Notes: a model not told the origin generated them from the letters alone. A stretch of 27,842 bases of DNA from UBA7656 sp040755335 (GCA_040755335.1 JBFMAU010000034.1:1-27842), one strand, 5' to 3'. Counted from the stretch's first letter, positions 7,253-16,806 are shown. Numbers and translations are program-made.

Positions 7253-10200
7253 ATGCGCAGGAAAATACTCATTGCCCTCGGATCGCTGCTCGCGCTGTTG
7301 CTGATACTGCTCGCGTGGGCAGTCTGGTATGTCCGCAGCGGGCGGCTTGATCGTCTCATCGAAAGCGAAATAATAGCGAGCCTCGCAGAAAGCGGCACTC
7401 GCGCCACCATCGGTCGAACCCATCTCGATCTGGGCGGCTATACGATCACGCTCGAAAACATCCATCTCGAAACCGAAAAAGAAGGAAAACCCTTCGGCTC
7501 CATCGGCTCGATAGAAGTGCAGTTTTCCGTACTCGATTATTTCCGTCAGCGTTTGAGCATCAATCGCGTTCGCATAACCGATCCGCGCCTGACGGTCGAG
7601 TTCGATGAAACGGGGCGGCTCAATCTCGAATCGCTTCGCGCGCCAGAAAAGAAAGACAAAGACTCGGAGAGTCAAATCAAAATTTCAGGTGCGATCATAG
7701 AAATGGTCGGCGGAGAAATCAGCCTCGTTGATCGCCATCGCAACATCACTGCCGATCTTCGCAATCTTTCAATCTCTCTATCCCCGCTAGACCCTTCGAC
7801 GCTTTCGGACAAACTCAATCACGCACTCGTGTTCGAATTCGACCGGGCCACAGCCCTCTACGAAGGCCGAAAAGTCGAAAACCTTCGCTCGCGCATAGAA
7901 GCAGACATCCGACCCGAAGACGCCGATGTGAAAAAGTTTGAAATAGATTCCGATCTCGGAAAGCTCACGGCGTCTGGTCGAATAGAAAGCTTCAAGCCGT
8001 TCAAGTATGAACTGAACGCTCGCGCTGATATGGCGCTTGCCGAAATAGCTCGACTCTTTGCGTTGAATGTGAAACTCGATGGCCGCGCCCTATTCGATGG
8101 TCGCGTCACGGGCGAAGGCGACACTTACCGCGCGTCGGGCAACGTCGAATCGAAATCTCTCACAGCCGAAGGCTTTCGCGTGGCCTCGCTCAGAGTTGGC
8201 GCGGAAGTGGCGGGAAAAGGAGCCGAGTACGACGCGAAGGCTGAAGGCGCAGGAGGTTCGATCAGTGGTCGCGGGTTGAATATAAGCGCGGTGTCTCTGC
8301 GCGACGCTACCATCAACGGCAAAGAAGCCGACCTCGACGCGACGGGCGGATTGACTCTCGCCTCGCTCAAAAGCGGCAACGTGACCGTGAGCGGACTTCG
8401 AATGAAGGTGAACGCAGACACTCGTAGCGTCACGCTTTCGCAGATATCGGCTTCCGTTCTCGGAGGCAGCATAACGGGCAGCGCCGCGATAGCGATAGGC
8501 GGCGGGCAATCGAAAGTCGATGTTGAATTCCGCTCTCTCGATCTCAATCAGGCCGCGACTCTCGCTTCGGCCAAAGAGGTCAAAGTGCGCGGGACTGCCG
8601 CGGGGACGGCGCGTCTCGTTTTTCCGGGTTTTAATTACAAAGCCGCAACGGGCCGAATCGAAGCGAGTTTCGAGGGAGCAGTCTCGCCGCCTGAATCGAT
8701 GGAAGAAACTCTGCCCGCGAAGGGCGAGGCGGTCATACTCGCCACCGGAAAAGATTTTCAAATCGAGCGCGCAACTGTCCGCACGGAGGCGAGCGAAGTC
8801 ATCGCGTCAGGCACATCTGACTGGGACGGCAACGTGAATGTCGCGGTCGATTTCAAATCCTCAGATATGGCTGAAGCGCAGCGCGTAATCGATGCCTTCG
8901 GATTGATGCCTGAAAAAGTGAAGACGGAGTACGGCGTCGCGCTTTCGGGCGAAGGGAAATTCAGCGGAAGGGTTGGAGGAAATATTTCCGCTCCCGTCGT
9001 CGCGGGGCAGTTGAGGCTTGGCGAGATAAAGATGCACCGTGACACGCTCGACGCGGAATCAGGCGAAACGCTCGGATCATTCGAAGGGAGGATAGATTAT
9101 TCGCCCGACCTTTTAAAGATAGATGACGGGCGGCTGGTGCGACCCGACGGCACTCGCGCCGATTTCAGCGTCAACGCGCCTCTGGAAGTCAAGAACGCCA
9201 TCGCGGTCAAAGCCGTGATGAAGGATTTCGATTTTGCGGCGCTCGTCAGAACTGCCGCGCCTGAGTTCAAGGATTTCGTCGAGCGAGGCGTGATAAACGG
9301 CACAGTCGATTTGAAAGGGCTTCCCGGCTCGCGCACTATTTCAGGCACGGGGCAGGTTTCCATACGCGATGCCGGATTCAGCGTGCGATCAGACGAGGAA
9401 GGCAAAGAGCCTAAGCGTTTTTCGGTTCCCGAATTCGTCGGCGATGTCAGGATCGAAAACACCGTGCTGAAGGTCTCCGATCTGAGGATGCAGATAGGGG
9501 ACGCGCGCATCGCGGGGCAGGGAACTTTCAACCTCGACACCTACGAATATGCGATCAACGCCGAGGGAAAGGGACTCGATCTTGGCGAATTGTCCAGAGC
9601 TGCGCAGACAGTCGCGCTCACAGGTCGCGCCGATGTGACTGTCATAGGCGACGGCAAATGGGATGAGTGGTCGGACATTCATCTGCGAGCCACGATCCAG
9701 GGCCAGGGGGTCGCGCTCAACGGGCGCGACATCGGAGACGCGAAGTTAGTCGCTTTCACAGACAACGGACTGCTGAGAATAGAAGCCACAGGACGAGTGC
9801 TTGAGCGCGAGCAGACCCTTGCGGCTGTCATCGATCTGCGCGACCGCAAAAATTATCCGATAACCGGAAACGTCGAATTCACCGACGCTGACATAGGGCC
9901 GTATCTGGAACTCCTGTCGCCCAATCTCAGAAGCATAAGCGGACGGGCTACGGGAACGATAAAACTGAGCGGCCCGCTTCAGGACACGGACAAGATTCAG
10001 GCCGTTCTCACTATCACCCGATTCGAGATGGGCGGCGACATCTCGGACGGGCAGCGATACACCATAGCGAACGAAGGCGATCTTGTAGTCACAGCCACGC
10101 CTGCTGAAATCAAAGTCGAGCGAGTGACGTTTGTCGGCGACGGGACGAGCGTGACGGTGGAAGGAATCATTTCGCGCGACGACGCGGCGAAATCAAATCT

Positions 10201-11494
10201 TTCGGTGACGGGAGAGCTTAACCTTCGATTGGTGTCGTCACTGACCGACACGATTTTTACGACGGGCGTGGCGCAGTTGCAGGCATCGATTCGCGGCTCG
10301 CTTGAGTCCCCGCGATTGCTCGGCTCGGTCGAATTAAAAGACGTTGGATTGCGAATAACCAACATACCGCTGACAGTGACTCGCGGATCGGGTCGAATGA
10401 GGTTTACATCCGATCAGGCATTGATAGAAAACTTCACCGCGTCGAGCGCGGGCGGAGGAACCTTGAAACTGGCCGGGGGAGCCGCTTTGGTGGGGCTTGT
10501 GCCTGATCGTTGGCGAATCGAAGTCACTGCCGACGGAGTGGGGATGGAATATCCGCGGGACACGCAGACCGTCTTTGACGGGACACTCGCCTTGCAGGGC
10601 AATCGCCGCGCGCAGGTCGTAACGGGCGACATAGATATTCGGCGGGCTTCTTATCAAAAGGAACTCACCTTCGAAGAGTTAATAGCGACGGGCGGCCCTT
10701 TCAGCGAGGAGTTCGTCGACATAGGGCCGGGAAACAAGGGGGGGCCGGGCGCGCCTGTCAACGTCGATGTACGGGTCAACGCCGATCAGACATTGATAGT
10801 GAGAAACAATCTGGCCGACGCCGAGGGGAGCGCGTATCTGCACATTCGCGGGCCGTTGAGCGATCCTATAGTTTCAGGCCGCGTCGTGTTGACGCATGGG
10901 TTTTTGGAATTCAGAAACGACCGTTATGAACTCACTCGCGGAGTGATAACTTTTCCCGCGCGTCGCAAAGCGTCTCCGGTTCTCGACCTTCAGGCCGAAG
11001 TCGATATAACCGGATATCGCATCGCTATCACCTTCAGCGGCGCGATGGAGAAGCCTGAGATAACGCTTCGCTCCGATCCCAATCTGCCTGAAACCGATAT
11101 CATATCGCTCATCACCACAGGCTCGCTTGCGACCGAAGGGACTACAGCAGGGCTTGTCAAGCAGTCGGGGCTTGGGCTTGCGCAATCGCTGCTTTCGGCC
11201 TCGCTGTCGCAGCAGCTATCGAAGGGGACTCAGCGATTGTTCGGTTTGAGTCGCCTCTCGATTGATCCGCTCATAGTCGGCGCTGGCAACGACCCGACGG
11301 CGAGAGTGACCATAGGTCAGAGGGTGGCCAAGAATCTGACGATCACTTATTCGCAGAACCTCACTTCGACCTCCGCCGGGTTTGAGCGAATAATTCTGGT
11401 CGAGTATCGATTGACGAATCGGTTCTCTGTGGTGGCGTTCCGAAACGAGCGAAATGAAGTCGGGTTCGACGTGCGTGTTAGAAAGAGATTTTGA
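7253..11494 (+). CDS. tamB: TamB-family translocation and assembly module protein
   Basis: The protein has 1413 residues (E. coli TamB 1259). A signal anchor (about 5-27, ILIALGSLLALLLILLAWAV) places it in the inner membrane, with the rest spanning the periplasm. The body is a long run of short alternating beta-strands, as in the AsmA/TamB bridge-like proteins thought to move phospholipids or assist outer-membrane protein insertion. The last ~350 residues match the TamB C-terminal domain (DUF490), including RVVLTHGFLEFRNDRYELTR, ADPNLPETDIISLITTG-like sequence (here SDPNLPETDIISLITTG), and a C-terminus ending in VRKRF. bamA follows, as tamA/bamA-type genes often do in other diderms. A CGCAGAG repeat precedes the gene, and no Shine-Dalgarno is visible before the ATG. 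Confidence 0.92.
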   Translation: MRRKILIALGSLLALLLILLAWAVWYVRSGRLDRLIESEIIASLAESGTRATIGRTHLDLGGYTITLENIHLETEKEGKPFGSIGSIEVQFSVLDYFRQRLSINRVRITDPRLTVEFDETGRLNLESLRAPEKKDKDSESQIKISGAIIEMVGGEISLVDRHRNITADLRNLSISLSPLDPSTLSDKLNHALVFEFDRATALYEGRKVENLRSRIEADIRPEDADVKKFEIDSDLGKLTASGRIESFKPFKYELNARADMALAEIARLFALNVKLDGRALFDGRVTGEGDTYRASGNVESKSLTAEGFRVASLRVGAEVAGKGAEYDAKAEGAGGSISGRGLNISAVSLRDATINGKEADLDATGGLTLASLKSGNVTVSGLRMKVNADTRSVTLSQISASVLGGSITGSAAIAIGGGQSKVDVEFRSLDLNQAATLASAKEVKVRGTAAGTARLVFPGFNYKAATGRIEASFEGAVSPPESMEETLPAKGEAVILATGKDFQIERATVRTEASEVIASGTSDWDGNVNVAVDFKSSDMAEAQRVIDAFGLMPEKVKTEYGVALSGEGKFSGRVGGNISAPVVAGQLRLGEIKMHRDTLDAESGETLGSFEGRIDYSPDLLKIDDGRLVRPDGTRADFSVNAPLEVKNAIAVKAVMKDFDFAALVRTAAPEFKDFVERGVINGTVDLKGLPGSRTISGTGQVSIRDAGFSVRSDEEGKEPKRFSVPEFVGDVRIENTVLKVSDLRMQIGDARIAGQGTFNLDTYEYAINAEGKGLDLGELSRAAQTVALTGRADVTVIGDGKWDEWSDIHLRATIQGQGVALNGRDIGDAKLVAFTDNGLLRIEATGRVLEREQTLAAVIDLRDRKNYPITGNVEFTDADIGPYLELLSPNLRSISGRATGTIKLSGPLQDTDKIQAVLTITRFEMGGDISDGQRYTIANEGDLVVTATPAEIKVERVTFVGDGTSVTVEGIISRDDAAKSNLSVTGELNLRLVSSLTDTIFTTGVAQLQASIRGSLESPRLLGSVELKDVGLRITNIPLTVTRGSGRMRFTSDQALIENFTASSAGGGTLKLAGGAALVGLVPDRWRIEVTADGVGMEYPRDTQTVFDGTLALQGNRRAQVVTGDIDIRRASYQKELTFEELIATGGPFSEEFVDIGPGNKGGPGAPVNVDVRVNADQTLIVRNNLADAEGSAYLHIRGPLSDPIVSGRVVLTHGFLEFRNDRYELTRGVITFPARRKASPVLDLQAEVDITGYRIAITFSGAMEKPEITLRSDPNLPETDIISLITTGSLATEGTTAGLVKQSGLGLAQSLLSASLSQQLSKGTQRLFGLSRLSIDPLIVGAGNDPTARVTIGQRVAKNLTITYSQNLTSTSAGFERIILVEYRLTNRFSVVAFRNERNEVGFDVRVRKRF

Positions 11495-11553
11495 GCGGGT
11501 ATCAGGAGCCTGTTGTTCGATAATGAGACGAAATCGAAAAAGGGATCGATCAC

Positions 11554-11659
11554 CCTGGGAGCGCACGCTTCCAGCGTGCAAGGCTTGCGCGGAAGAGCCG
11601 ATAAAATTTCGTCGAGTCTTCTATTCAACACAAGCACGCAGGATGCGTGCGCTCCCAGG
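11554..11659. repeat. Long inverted repeat with 26-nt arms overlapping the bamA start
   Basis: The left arm 11554-11579 and right arm 11634-11659 are reverse complements at 24 of 26 positions. Each arm contains its own small palindrome, GCACGC-N5-GCGTGC, attached to the word CCTGGGAGC or its complement. The arms are about 54 bases apart. A single arm of the same family occurs at 26738-26763. The ATG assigned to bamA (11643) and its first five codons lie in the right arm. Confidence 0.85.
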
Positions 11660-14462
11660 CATCTGCCTCCTGCTCGTTTTCTGTTTTATCTCCGCGGCTC
11701 GCGCTGATGATTTGGGTCTCTATCTTGGCCGACGCATCACAAGAGTCGATGTCCTGCTTGAAGGCGTCGCATCAGGAGGAACGGGCGAGATAAAATCTCT
11801 GCTCGAAGTCTCAGCGGGTCAGGACTTCTCGCCTCTGCGCATCCGCGACTCGCTGGCCCGACTCTACAGATCGGGATTGATTTCCGGCGCGAGAGTCGAA
11901 GCTCTCGAAGACGGCTCTTCTGGGGTCGCCATTCGCTTTGTGATCAAACCGCAGGCGCGCATAGAAAAAGTTTCCTTCGAAGGGGACACCGTCGTTTCTT
12001 CGTCAGAACTCAGAGCCCGACTGCACGAACTCAACCTCGGCGAGAAGCTTTCAGAATCCGTAATCAATCGCGGCACCGGCGAGTTGCTCACCTTCTATTC
12101 TTCGCGCGGTTATTATCAGGCCGCAGTCACTCCCCAGGTGCGGCTCGACTCTTCAGGCACTCGCGCGACGGTCGTCTACAACATCGCTCCGGGCGAAGCT
12201 GCCCGCGTCTCGCGCTCCACGATAGATTTCAAAGGCGCTCGACTCGATCTCGCGAAGATCAAACGCTCGATAGTCGAAGGCGCTCCCTTCACTGAAGCCA
12301 AAGTGCAGGAAGACATGGAGCAGGTGCGGCAGGCTTATCTTCAAAGCGATTACCTGGCAGTCAAACTCTCCAGCAACGTCGCCGTCGATATGATCTCGAA
12401 CTCGGTCGCCGTCACCATTCATTGCGAATCCGGCCCGCTCGTCTCAGTCGATATCGTGGGCATAGAGCTTGACGATAAGGAGAAACGAAAAATACTCACT
12501 TTCTACCAAACGGGCGGAATCGATGATCTCGCGCTCGAAGACGGACGCCGCCGACTTCTGGACTATGCGCAGCGTCGCGGTTATTTCTTCGCCGAGATAG
12601 CTCTGCCTGATCCTCCCGATCTTCAAAAGGAAAAAGCGCGCGTCACCTATCACATCGAAACGGGCGCGCGATATCGGTTGACCCAGATCGAATTCGAAGG
12701 GCTTGAAGCCCTCCCTCTCGACCAATTGGAAGAGCAGTTGAAATCCAAACGCGCAGCCTTCCTTCCGCTCGTGGGGCCGGGGCGCGGGTTTACGAGCAAC
12801 GAATTGCTGCGTCAGGATTCATTGCTGATTCAAAAGCAGCTTTATGAACTCGGCTATCGCAGAGCCGATGTCCGTTTCCGGCGAGGCGTGTCCGTGACGG
12901 GCGAAAATCTGATCATTACCTTCGATGTCAAACAGGGGCCGCGCACTTACATCGATAGCCTTGAGGTGAGAGGCAACACGATTTTCACTCAGCAGGAATT
13001 GCGCGAGCGGCTGACCATAAAACCGGGCGATCCGTTTATGGCAGGCGCGGCGAGCCAGAATGCCGATGCGCTGCTTGGAGTTTACAACCTCGGAGGGTAT
13101 GCGGGCGCGCAGGTATTTTCCGAACTCGTCGATGTGGGAAGCGTCGAGGGGCAGGATCGAGTGCGATTGATCTTTTCAATATCGGAAGGGAATCGAATAA
13201 GGATTCGCTCCGTCACCACGCGCGGGCTTACGAACGTGAAGGCTGCGCGACTAGAAAAAGATTTCTACCTTTTCAAAGAGGGCGAGTGGCTGCGCAACGA
13301 CCGGCTTCAGGAAACTGAGCGCGTGCTGTACGAAACGGACGCATTCCAGACCGTAGCCATCAACTCCGAACCTGTCGGTCAGGCGGCGGACGGAATAGAA
13401 GAACATGCGGTCACGGTCGATCTGATCGAATCGAAGCGATATCTTTTGATTTACGGCTTCGGCTATCAGACGAGTCAAAGCGATCTTGAAGTGCCGGGGC
13501 TGGTATTCCTCGCGGGAGCGCGCGGGAATGTGCAGCTTACGAACGTAAACATTTTAGGCAAACTCTACACCGGAAGCCTTCAGTTGCGCGCGAGCCGCAG
13601 CGAACTGTTAGGGCAGGTGTCGTTTCAAAATCCGCGCCCGTTCGGCTACGATTACCCCGCGCAGTTTTCCATCTTCGCCCGCAGGCTCGCCGAAAAATCC
13701 TTTCGCTCAGACCGCTACACTTCCATACTTCAGGTCGAGCGAAGACTGTCGCCGGAATCGATTGCATACGTCAATTACACATTCGAGCGAATAAAAATTT
13801 TCGATCTTCAGACGAGCCTCGATGAAGTGGAGCGCAACCGCAGGCCCATAAGAGTGGGTCGCGTGGGCGTGAGTTATGCGCGAGACACGCGCGACAACGC
13901 ATTCGATTCGACTCGCGGCACGTTCACATTCGGAAGCCTTTCTTTTGCGTCAACCGTTTTCGGCGGCAACGAGCAGTTCATAAAATTCAACGCCGAGCAT
14001 ACGCGCTATTATCCTGTCCGGGCATTGCGCAACACGGTTTTTCTAACATCGGCGAGAGTGGGTCTGGCCGCGCCGTTCGGCGGAAGGGATTCGCTTCCCA
14101 TCTCGGAGCGGTTTTTCGGAGGCGGCTCGCGCGATCTTCGCGGATTCGGATTCGAGGAAGCGGGGCCGCGCGATGCGACGACCGGCAGACCTCTGGGAGG
14201 AAACGCGCTGGTGGTTATAAACAACGAGTTGAGATTTCCTATCACAGGGATACTGGGCGGCGCGATTTTTTCCGACACGGGAAATGTGTTCAGGCGAGTG
14301 AAGGATTTTCGTCCGCAGAAATTGAGTCAGTCCGTAGGGTTCGGGATACTGGCCAAGACACCCATCGGCCCTGTGCGACTCGATATAGCTTTTCTCGTAT
14401 TCAATCGTCCGGCGGGCGAACCCATTCTTAGAAGGCATTTCACTTTCGGGCAGACCTTCTGA
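11643..14462 (+). CDS. bamA: BamA/Omp85-family outer-membrane assembly protein with seven POTRA repeats
   Basis: The protein has 939 residues (E. coli BamA 810). A signal peptide (1-21, cleavage after AARA) is followed by seven POTRA-like repeats, read as about 30-104, 105-186, 187-266, 267-343, 344-434, 435-518 and 519-599. Each shows the beta-alpha-alpha-beta-beta rhythm with a G-Y/F turn such as SSRGYYQAAV or YELGYRRADV. Residues 600-939 form the barrel, with loop-6 motif LRGF at 832-835 and a C-terminal Phe. The role is insertion of beta-barrel proteins into the outer membrane. The ATG at 11643 is the only start in frame that yields a signal peptide. The frame is open upstream to 11454, but that would put 63 unlikely residues before it. 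No usable Shine-Dalgarno: AGG abuts the ATG. TamA is an alternative name, but TamA has three POTRAs and is shorter. Confidence 0.93.
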   Translation: MRALPGICLLLVFCFISAARADDLGLYLGRRITRVDVLLEGVASGGTGEIKSLLEVSAGQDFSPLRIRDSLARLYRSGLISGARVEALEDGSSGVAIRFVIKPQARIEKVSFEGDTVVSSSELRARLHELNLGEKLSESVINRGTGELLTFYSSRGYYQAAVTPQVRLDSSGTRATVVYNIAPGEAARVSRSTIDFKGARLDLAKIKRSIVEGAPFTEAKVQEDMEQVRQAYLQSDYLAVKLSSNVAVDMISNSVAVTIHCESGPLVSVDIVGIELDDKEKRKILTFYQTGGIDDLALEDGRRRLLDYAQRRGYFFAEIALPDPPDLQKEKARVTYHIETGARYRLTQIEFEGLEALPLDQLEEQLKSKRAAFLPLVGPGRGFTSNELLRQDSLLIQKQLYELGYRRADVRFRRGVSVTGENLIITFDVKQGPRTYIDSLEVRGNTIFTQQELRERLTIKPGDPFMAGAASQNADALLGVYNLGGYAGAQVFSELVDVGSVEGQDRVRLIFSISEGNRIRIRSVTTRGLTNVKAARLEKDFYLFKEGEWLRNDRLQETERVLYETDAFQTVAINSEPVGQAADGIEEHAVTVDLIESKRYLLIYGFGYQTSQSDLEVPGLVFLAGARGNVQLTNVNILGKLYTGSLQLRASRSELLGQVSFQNPRPFGYDYPAQFSIFARRLAEKSFRSDRYTSILQVERRLSPESIAYVNYTFERIKIFDLQTSLDEVERNRRPIRVGRVGVSYARDTRDNAFDSTRGTFTFGSLSFASTVFGGNEQFIKFNAEHTRYYPVRALRNTVFLTSARVGLAAPFGGRDSLPISERFFGGGSRDLRGFGFEEAGPRDATTGRPLGGNALVVINNELRFPITGILGGAIFSDTGNVFRRVKDFRPQKLSQSVGFGILAKTPIGPVRLDIAFLVFNRPAGEPILRRHFTFGQTF

Positions 14463-14501
14463 CAGAATTTCAAATGCATGGGCATCGAGATGGATAAAAA
14501 C

Positions 14502-14576
14502 CGCAGAGTCGCAGAGACGCCGCAGTTGAGCAGAGAAAAATTCTTCTCAGCGTCTCAGCGTCTCTGCGACTCTGCG
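14502..14576. repeat. Palindromic CGCAGAG-type dispersed repeat, copy 2 (before the SurA-like gene)
   Basis: CGCAGAGTCGCAGAGACGC (14502-14520) has an exact 19-nt reverse complement at 14558-14576, with 37 bases between. It is the best-preserved of three copies in the window (others at 7102-7192 and 21691-21728). It fills the gap between bamA and the signal-peptide gene that starts at 14601. Confidence 0.85.
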
Positions 14577-14600
14577 TCGAATACCCTTTCCGCCATTCAG

Positions 14601-15263
14601 ATGTTCGAGAACTCCTGCAAGAGCGTTTGTGTTTGCTTGCTCCTGCTTGCAACCTTCGCCATTCAAACTTCCGCGCAGAATCAGAAGACCATCGATCAGA
14701 TTCTTGTCGTCGTCAACGATGAGATAATCACGCGGACGGATTTGCTGTGGAATCTCGCGCTCGATCCCAACGCGCCATCGCTCGCTGGCCCTGTCAGTTC
14801 CGACCTTCTCAAACAGATGTTGGAAGTCCTCATAGACCAGCGACTGGTTTATCAGGAAGCGGCAAAGATTCCATCCGAAGTTTCTCAGGATGAGATAGAG
14901 AAGATGCGCAATGAACTGATCAAGAAGTTCCCGTCCGAGACTGCGTTTCGTCAGAGGGCTGAATCCGTAGGACTGACTTCGGCGAGGATCGATGAACTCA
15001 TTCGCGAGCGAGTGCTGATAGAGCGGTTCGTCGAATTCCGATTTCGCTCCTTCGTGTTCGTCTCCGAAAACGAGATTCAGAAGTATTACGACGAACAGCT
15101 TGCCCCGCGCGTCCGCGAGGGAGGACAGATTCCGCCTCCCGCAGAGCAGGTGCGCGATCAGATAAACGAATTGCTCAAGCGCGAGAAGTTCGATCAGGAG
15201 CTTGACCGCTGGCTGAAAGAAGCGCGCCAGCGAAGCGATATCATTCAAATAGCCGAGCCTTGA
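14601..15263 (+). CDS. SurA N-terminal-like periplasmic chaperone without PPIase domain
   Basis: The protein has 220 residues from the ATG at 14601. It begins with a signal peptide (MFENSCKSVCVCLLLLATFA, cleavage after TSA near residue 26). The mature start TIDQILVVVNDEIITRTDLL is the classic opening of SurA-type chaperones. Helices with IDQRLVYQEAAKI, EIEKMRNELIKKF and RVLIERFVEFRF follow, then EIQKYYDEQLAPRVREGG. No parvulin (PpiC rotamase) domain is present, and the protein is about half the length of SurA (428 aa). It probably helps unfolded outer-membrane proteins reach BamA, encoded just upstream. The frame is open upstream to 14478 through a dispersed repeat, but only the chosen start gives a signal peptide. 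The downstream gene, purF, has its own promoter. Confidence 0.85.
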   Translation: MFENSCKSVCVCLLLLATFAIQTSAQNQKTIDQILVVVNDEIITRTDLLWNLALDPNAPSLAGPVSSDLLKQMLEVLIDQRLVYQEAAKIPSEVSQDEIEKMRNELIKKFPSETAFRQRAESVGLTSARIDELIRERVLIERFVEFRFRSFVFVSENEIQKYYDEQLAPRVREGGQIPPPAEQVRDQINELLKREKFDQELDRWLKEARQRSDIIQIAEP

Positions 15264-15266
15264 GAG

Positions 15267-15295
15267 TTGCCTCTCTGAGAGTCATCCGTTAAAAT
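15267..15295 (+). promoter_or_regulatory. Predicted promoter of purF
   Basis: TTGCCT (15267-15272) and TAAAAT (15290-15295) are separated by exactly 17 bases, with four and five of six consensus matches. It lies immediately after the SurA-like stop codon. Transcription would start near 15302, giving a leader of about 20 bases carrying GGGAG ahead of the purF ATG at 15324. Confidence 0.6.
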
Positions 15296-15323
15296 CGCCT
15301 GTTAAACGGGAGACCGCAATATC

Positions 15324-16754
15324 ATGTATAAACCCAAAGAAGAGTGCGGCGTATTTGGTATATTCAACAACGAAGAGGCCGCCCGCCTCGCATACCTCGG
15401 ATTGTATGCGCTTCAGCATCGCGGGCAGGAGTCAGCCGGGATAGTTTCTTCCGACTCCGACCGCCTGCATCAGGTCCGCGGGATGGGCTATGTCAGCGAG
15501 ATATTCAGCCACGACGAACTGTCTCGACTTCCAGGCCGCGCGGCCATAGGACACGTGCGCTACTCGACCGCAGGGAGCGTCTCGCTGCGCGAGGCTCAAC
15601 CCTTCCTCGTCGATGGTTATCGCGGACAGATCGCGCTTTGTCACAATGGCAATCTCCCCTATGCATCTGATGCGCGCGGACAACTGGAGCTTGACGGAGC
15701 CATCTTTTCTTCAACATCTGATACGGAAGTCGTGTTGCACAAGATAGCCCGCTCGCGCGAAGTCGAGCTTACGGGCGCGATCATAGACACCTTCACCGAA
15801 ATCGAAGGCGCTTACTCGATGCTCTTTCTCACACGAGATCGTTTGATAGCCGTTCGCGATCCTCGCGGATTCCGTCCGCTGTGCCTTGGCAAGCTGGGCG
15901 ATTCTTACGTGGTTGCTTCCGAAACCTGCGCGTTCGATCTGATCGAAGCCACATACCTGAGAGACATCGAACCGGGCGAGATACTTGTGATAGACACCGA
16001 AGGGTTGCATTCGTCTTTTCCGTGGGCGAAAGAAAAGTCTGCATTGTGTATATTCGAGCATGTTTATTTCTCGCGTCCCGATTCTTTAGTGTTCGGTCGC
16101 TCGGTCAACAAGAGCCGTCACAAGATGGGCCGACAACTTGCGCGCGAGCATCCGGCGGATGCAGACATTGTGGTTCCCGTTCCCGATTCGGGAGTCGCGG
16201 CGGCGATAGGATACGCTTCGGAGTCGGGTTTGAAATTCCGATTCGGGCTTGTGCGAAATCACTACGTCGGTCGCACGTTCATCGAACCCAAGCAATCGAT
16301 TCGACATTTCGGAGTCAAGATCAAACTCAACCCTGTGCGCGATCTGATCGAGGGGCAGAGAGTCGTGCTGATAGATGATTCGATAGTGCGCGGGACGACT
16401 TCGAAAAAGATAGTGCAGATGGTTCGCAATGCGGGAGCGCGCGAGGTTCACGTTCGCATAAGCTGCCCTCCGACCATCGCGCCCTGCTTTTACGGAGTCG
16501 ACACGCCCACGCGCGATGAGCTTATCGCTTCGAATCTGACCGTAGATGAGATAGCCCGATTCATCGGGGCTGACTCGCTCGGTTATTTGAGTCTGGAAGG
16601 ATTGCTCCGTGCCTGCGAAGACCCGCTTGGAAATCGACACTGCACCGCCTGCTACACGAATAACTATCCGATACCCGTGACTTCAGCGGCGCGAACGAAG
16701 ACTGAAAGAGAAGAGGGATTGATGAGCCGCGAGAGCTTCTGGCCGCGCAGCTAA
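15324..16754 (+). CDS. purF: Amidophosphoribosyltransferase
   Basis: The enzyme transfers the glutamine amide to PRPP, the first committed step of de novo purine synthesis. The 476-residue length is normal. The sequence starts MYKPKEECGVFGIF, so Cys8 would become the N-terminal nucleophile after removal of a 7-residue propeptide. The glutaminase part has YLGLYALQHRGQESAGI and GHVRYSTAGS. The PRPP site is VVLIDDSIVRGTTSKKIV near residue 350. The four [4Fe-4S] ligands of the B. subtilis-type enzyme are recognisable: C in SALCIFEHVYFSRPDS, C in PTIAPCFYGVDTP and the pair in RHCTACYTNNYP. This is therefore the propeptide/iron-sulfur form. It has its own promoter and lies upstream of the purM cluster. 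Confidence 0.97.
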   Translation: MYKPKEECGVFGIFNNEEAARLAYLGLYALQHRGQESAGIVSSDSDRLHQVRGMGYVSEIFSHDELSRLPGRAAIGHVRYSTAGSVSLREAQPFLVDGYRGQIALCHNGNLPYASDARGQLELDGAIFSSTSDTEVVLHKIARSREVELTGAIIDTFTEIEGAYSMLFLTRDRLIAVRDPRGFRPLCLGKLGDSYVVASETCAFDLIEATYLRDIEPGEILVIDTEGLHSSFPWAKEKSALCIFEHVYFSRPDSLVFGRSVNKSRHKMGRQLAREHPADADIVVPVPDSGVAAAIGYASESGLKFRFGLVRNHYVGRTFIEPKQSIRHFGVKIKLNPVRDLIEGQRVVLIDDSIVRGTTSKKIVQMVRNAGAREVHVRISCPPTIAPCFYGVDTPTRDELIASNLTVDEIARFIGADSLGYLSLEGLLRACEDPLGNRHCTACYTNNYPIPVTSAARTKTEREEGLMSRESFWPRS

Positions 16755-16806
16755 AATGAAAATCAAATGAGCGGCACGCCTACAATGAACGATTACCTCT
16801 AAGATC

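Noticed and set aside
7095..7304. A 69-codon frame before tamB
   Set aside because: It is the translation of the CGCAGAG repeat and overlaps the tamB start out of frame.
11454..11642. A 63-residue upstream extension of bamA
   Set aside because: It overlaps the end of tamB and the inverted repeat, and would place the signal peptide internally.
14478..14600. A 41-residue upstream extension of the SurA-like gene
   Set aside because: It translates the CGCAGAG repeat and would bury the signal peptide; the ATG at 14601 gives a normal exported protein.
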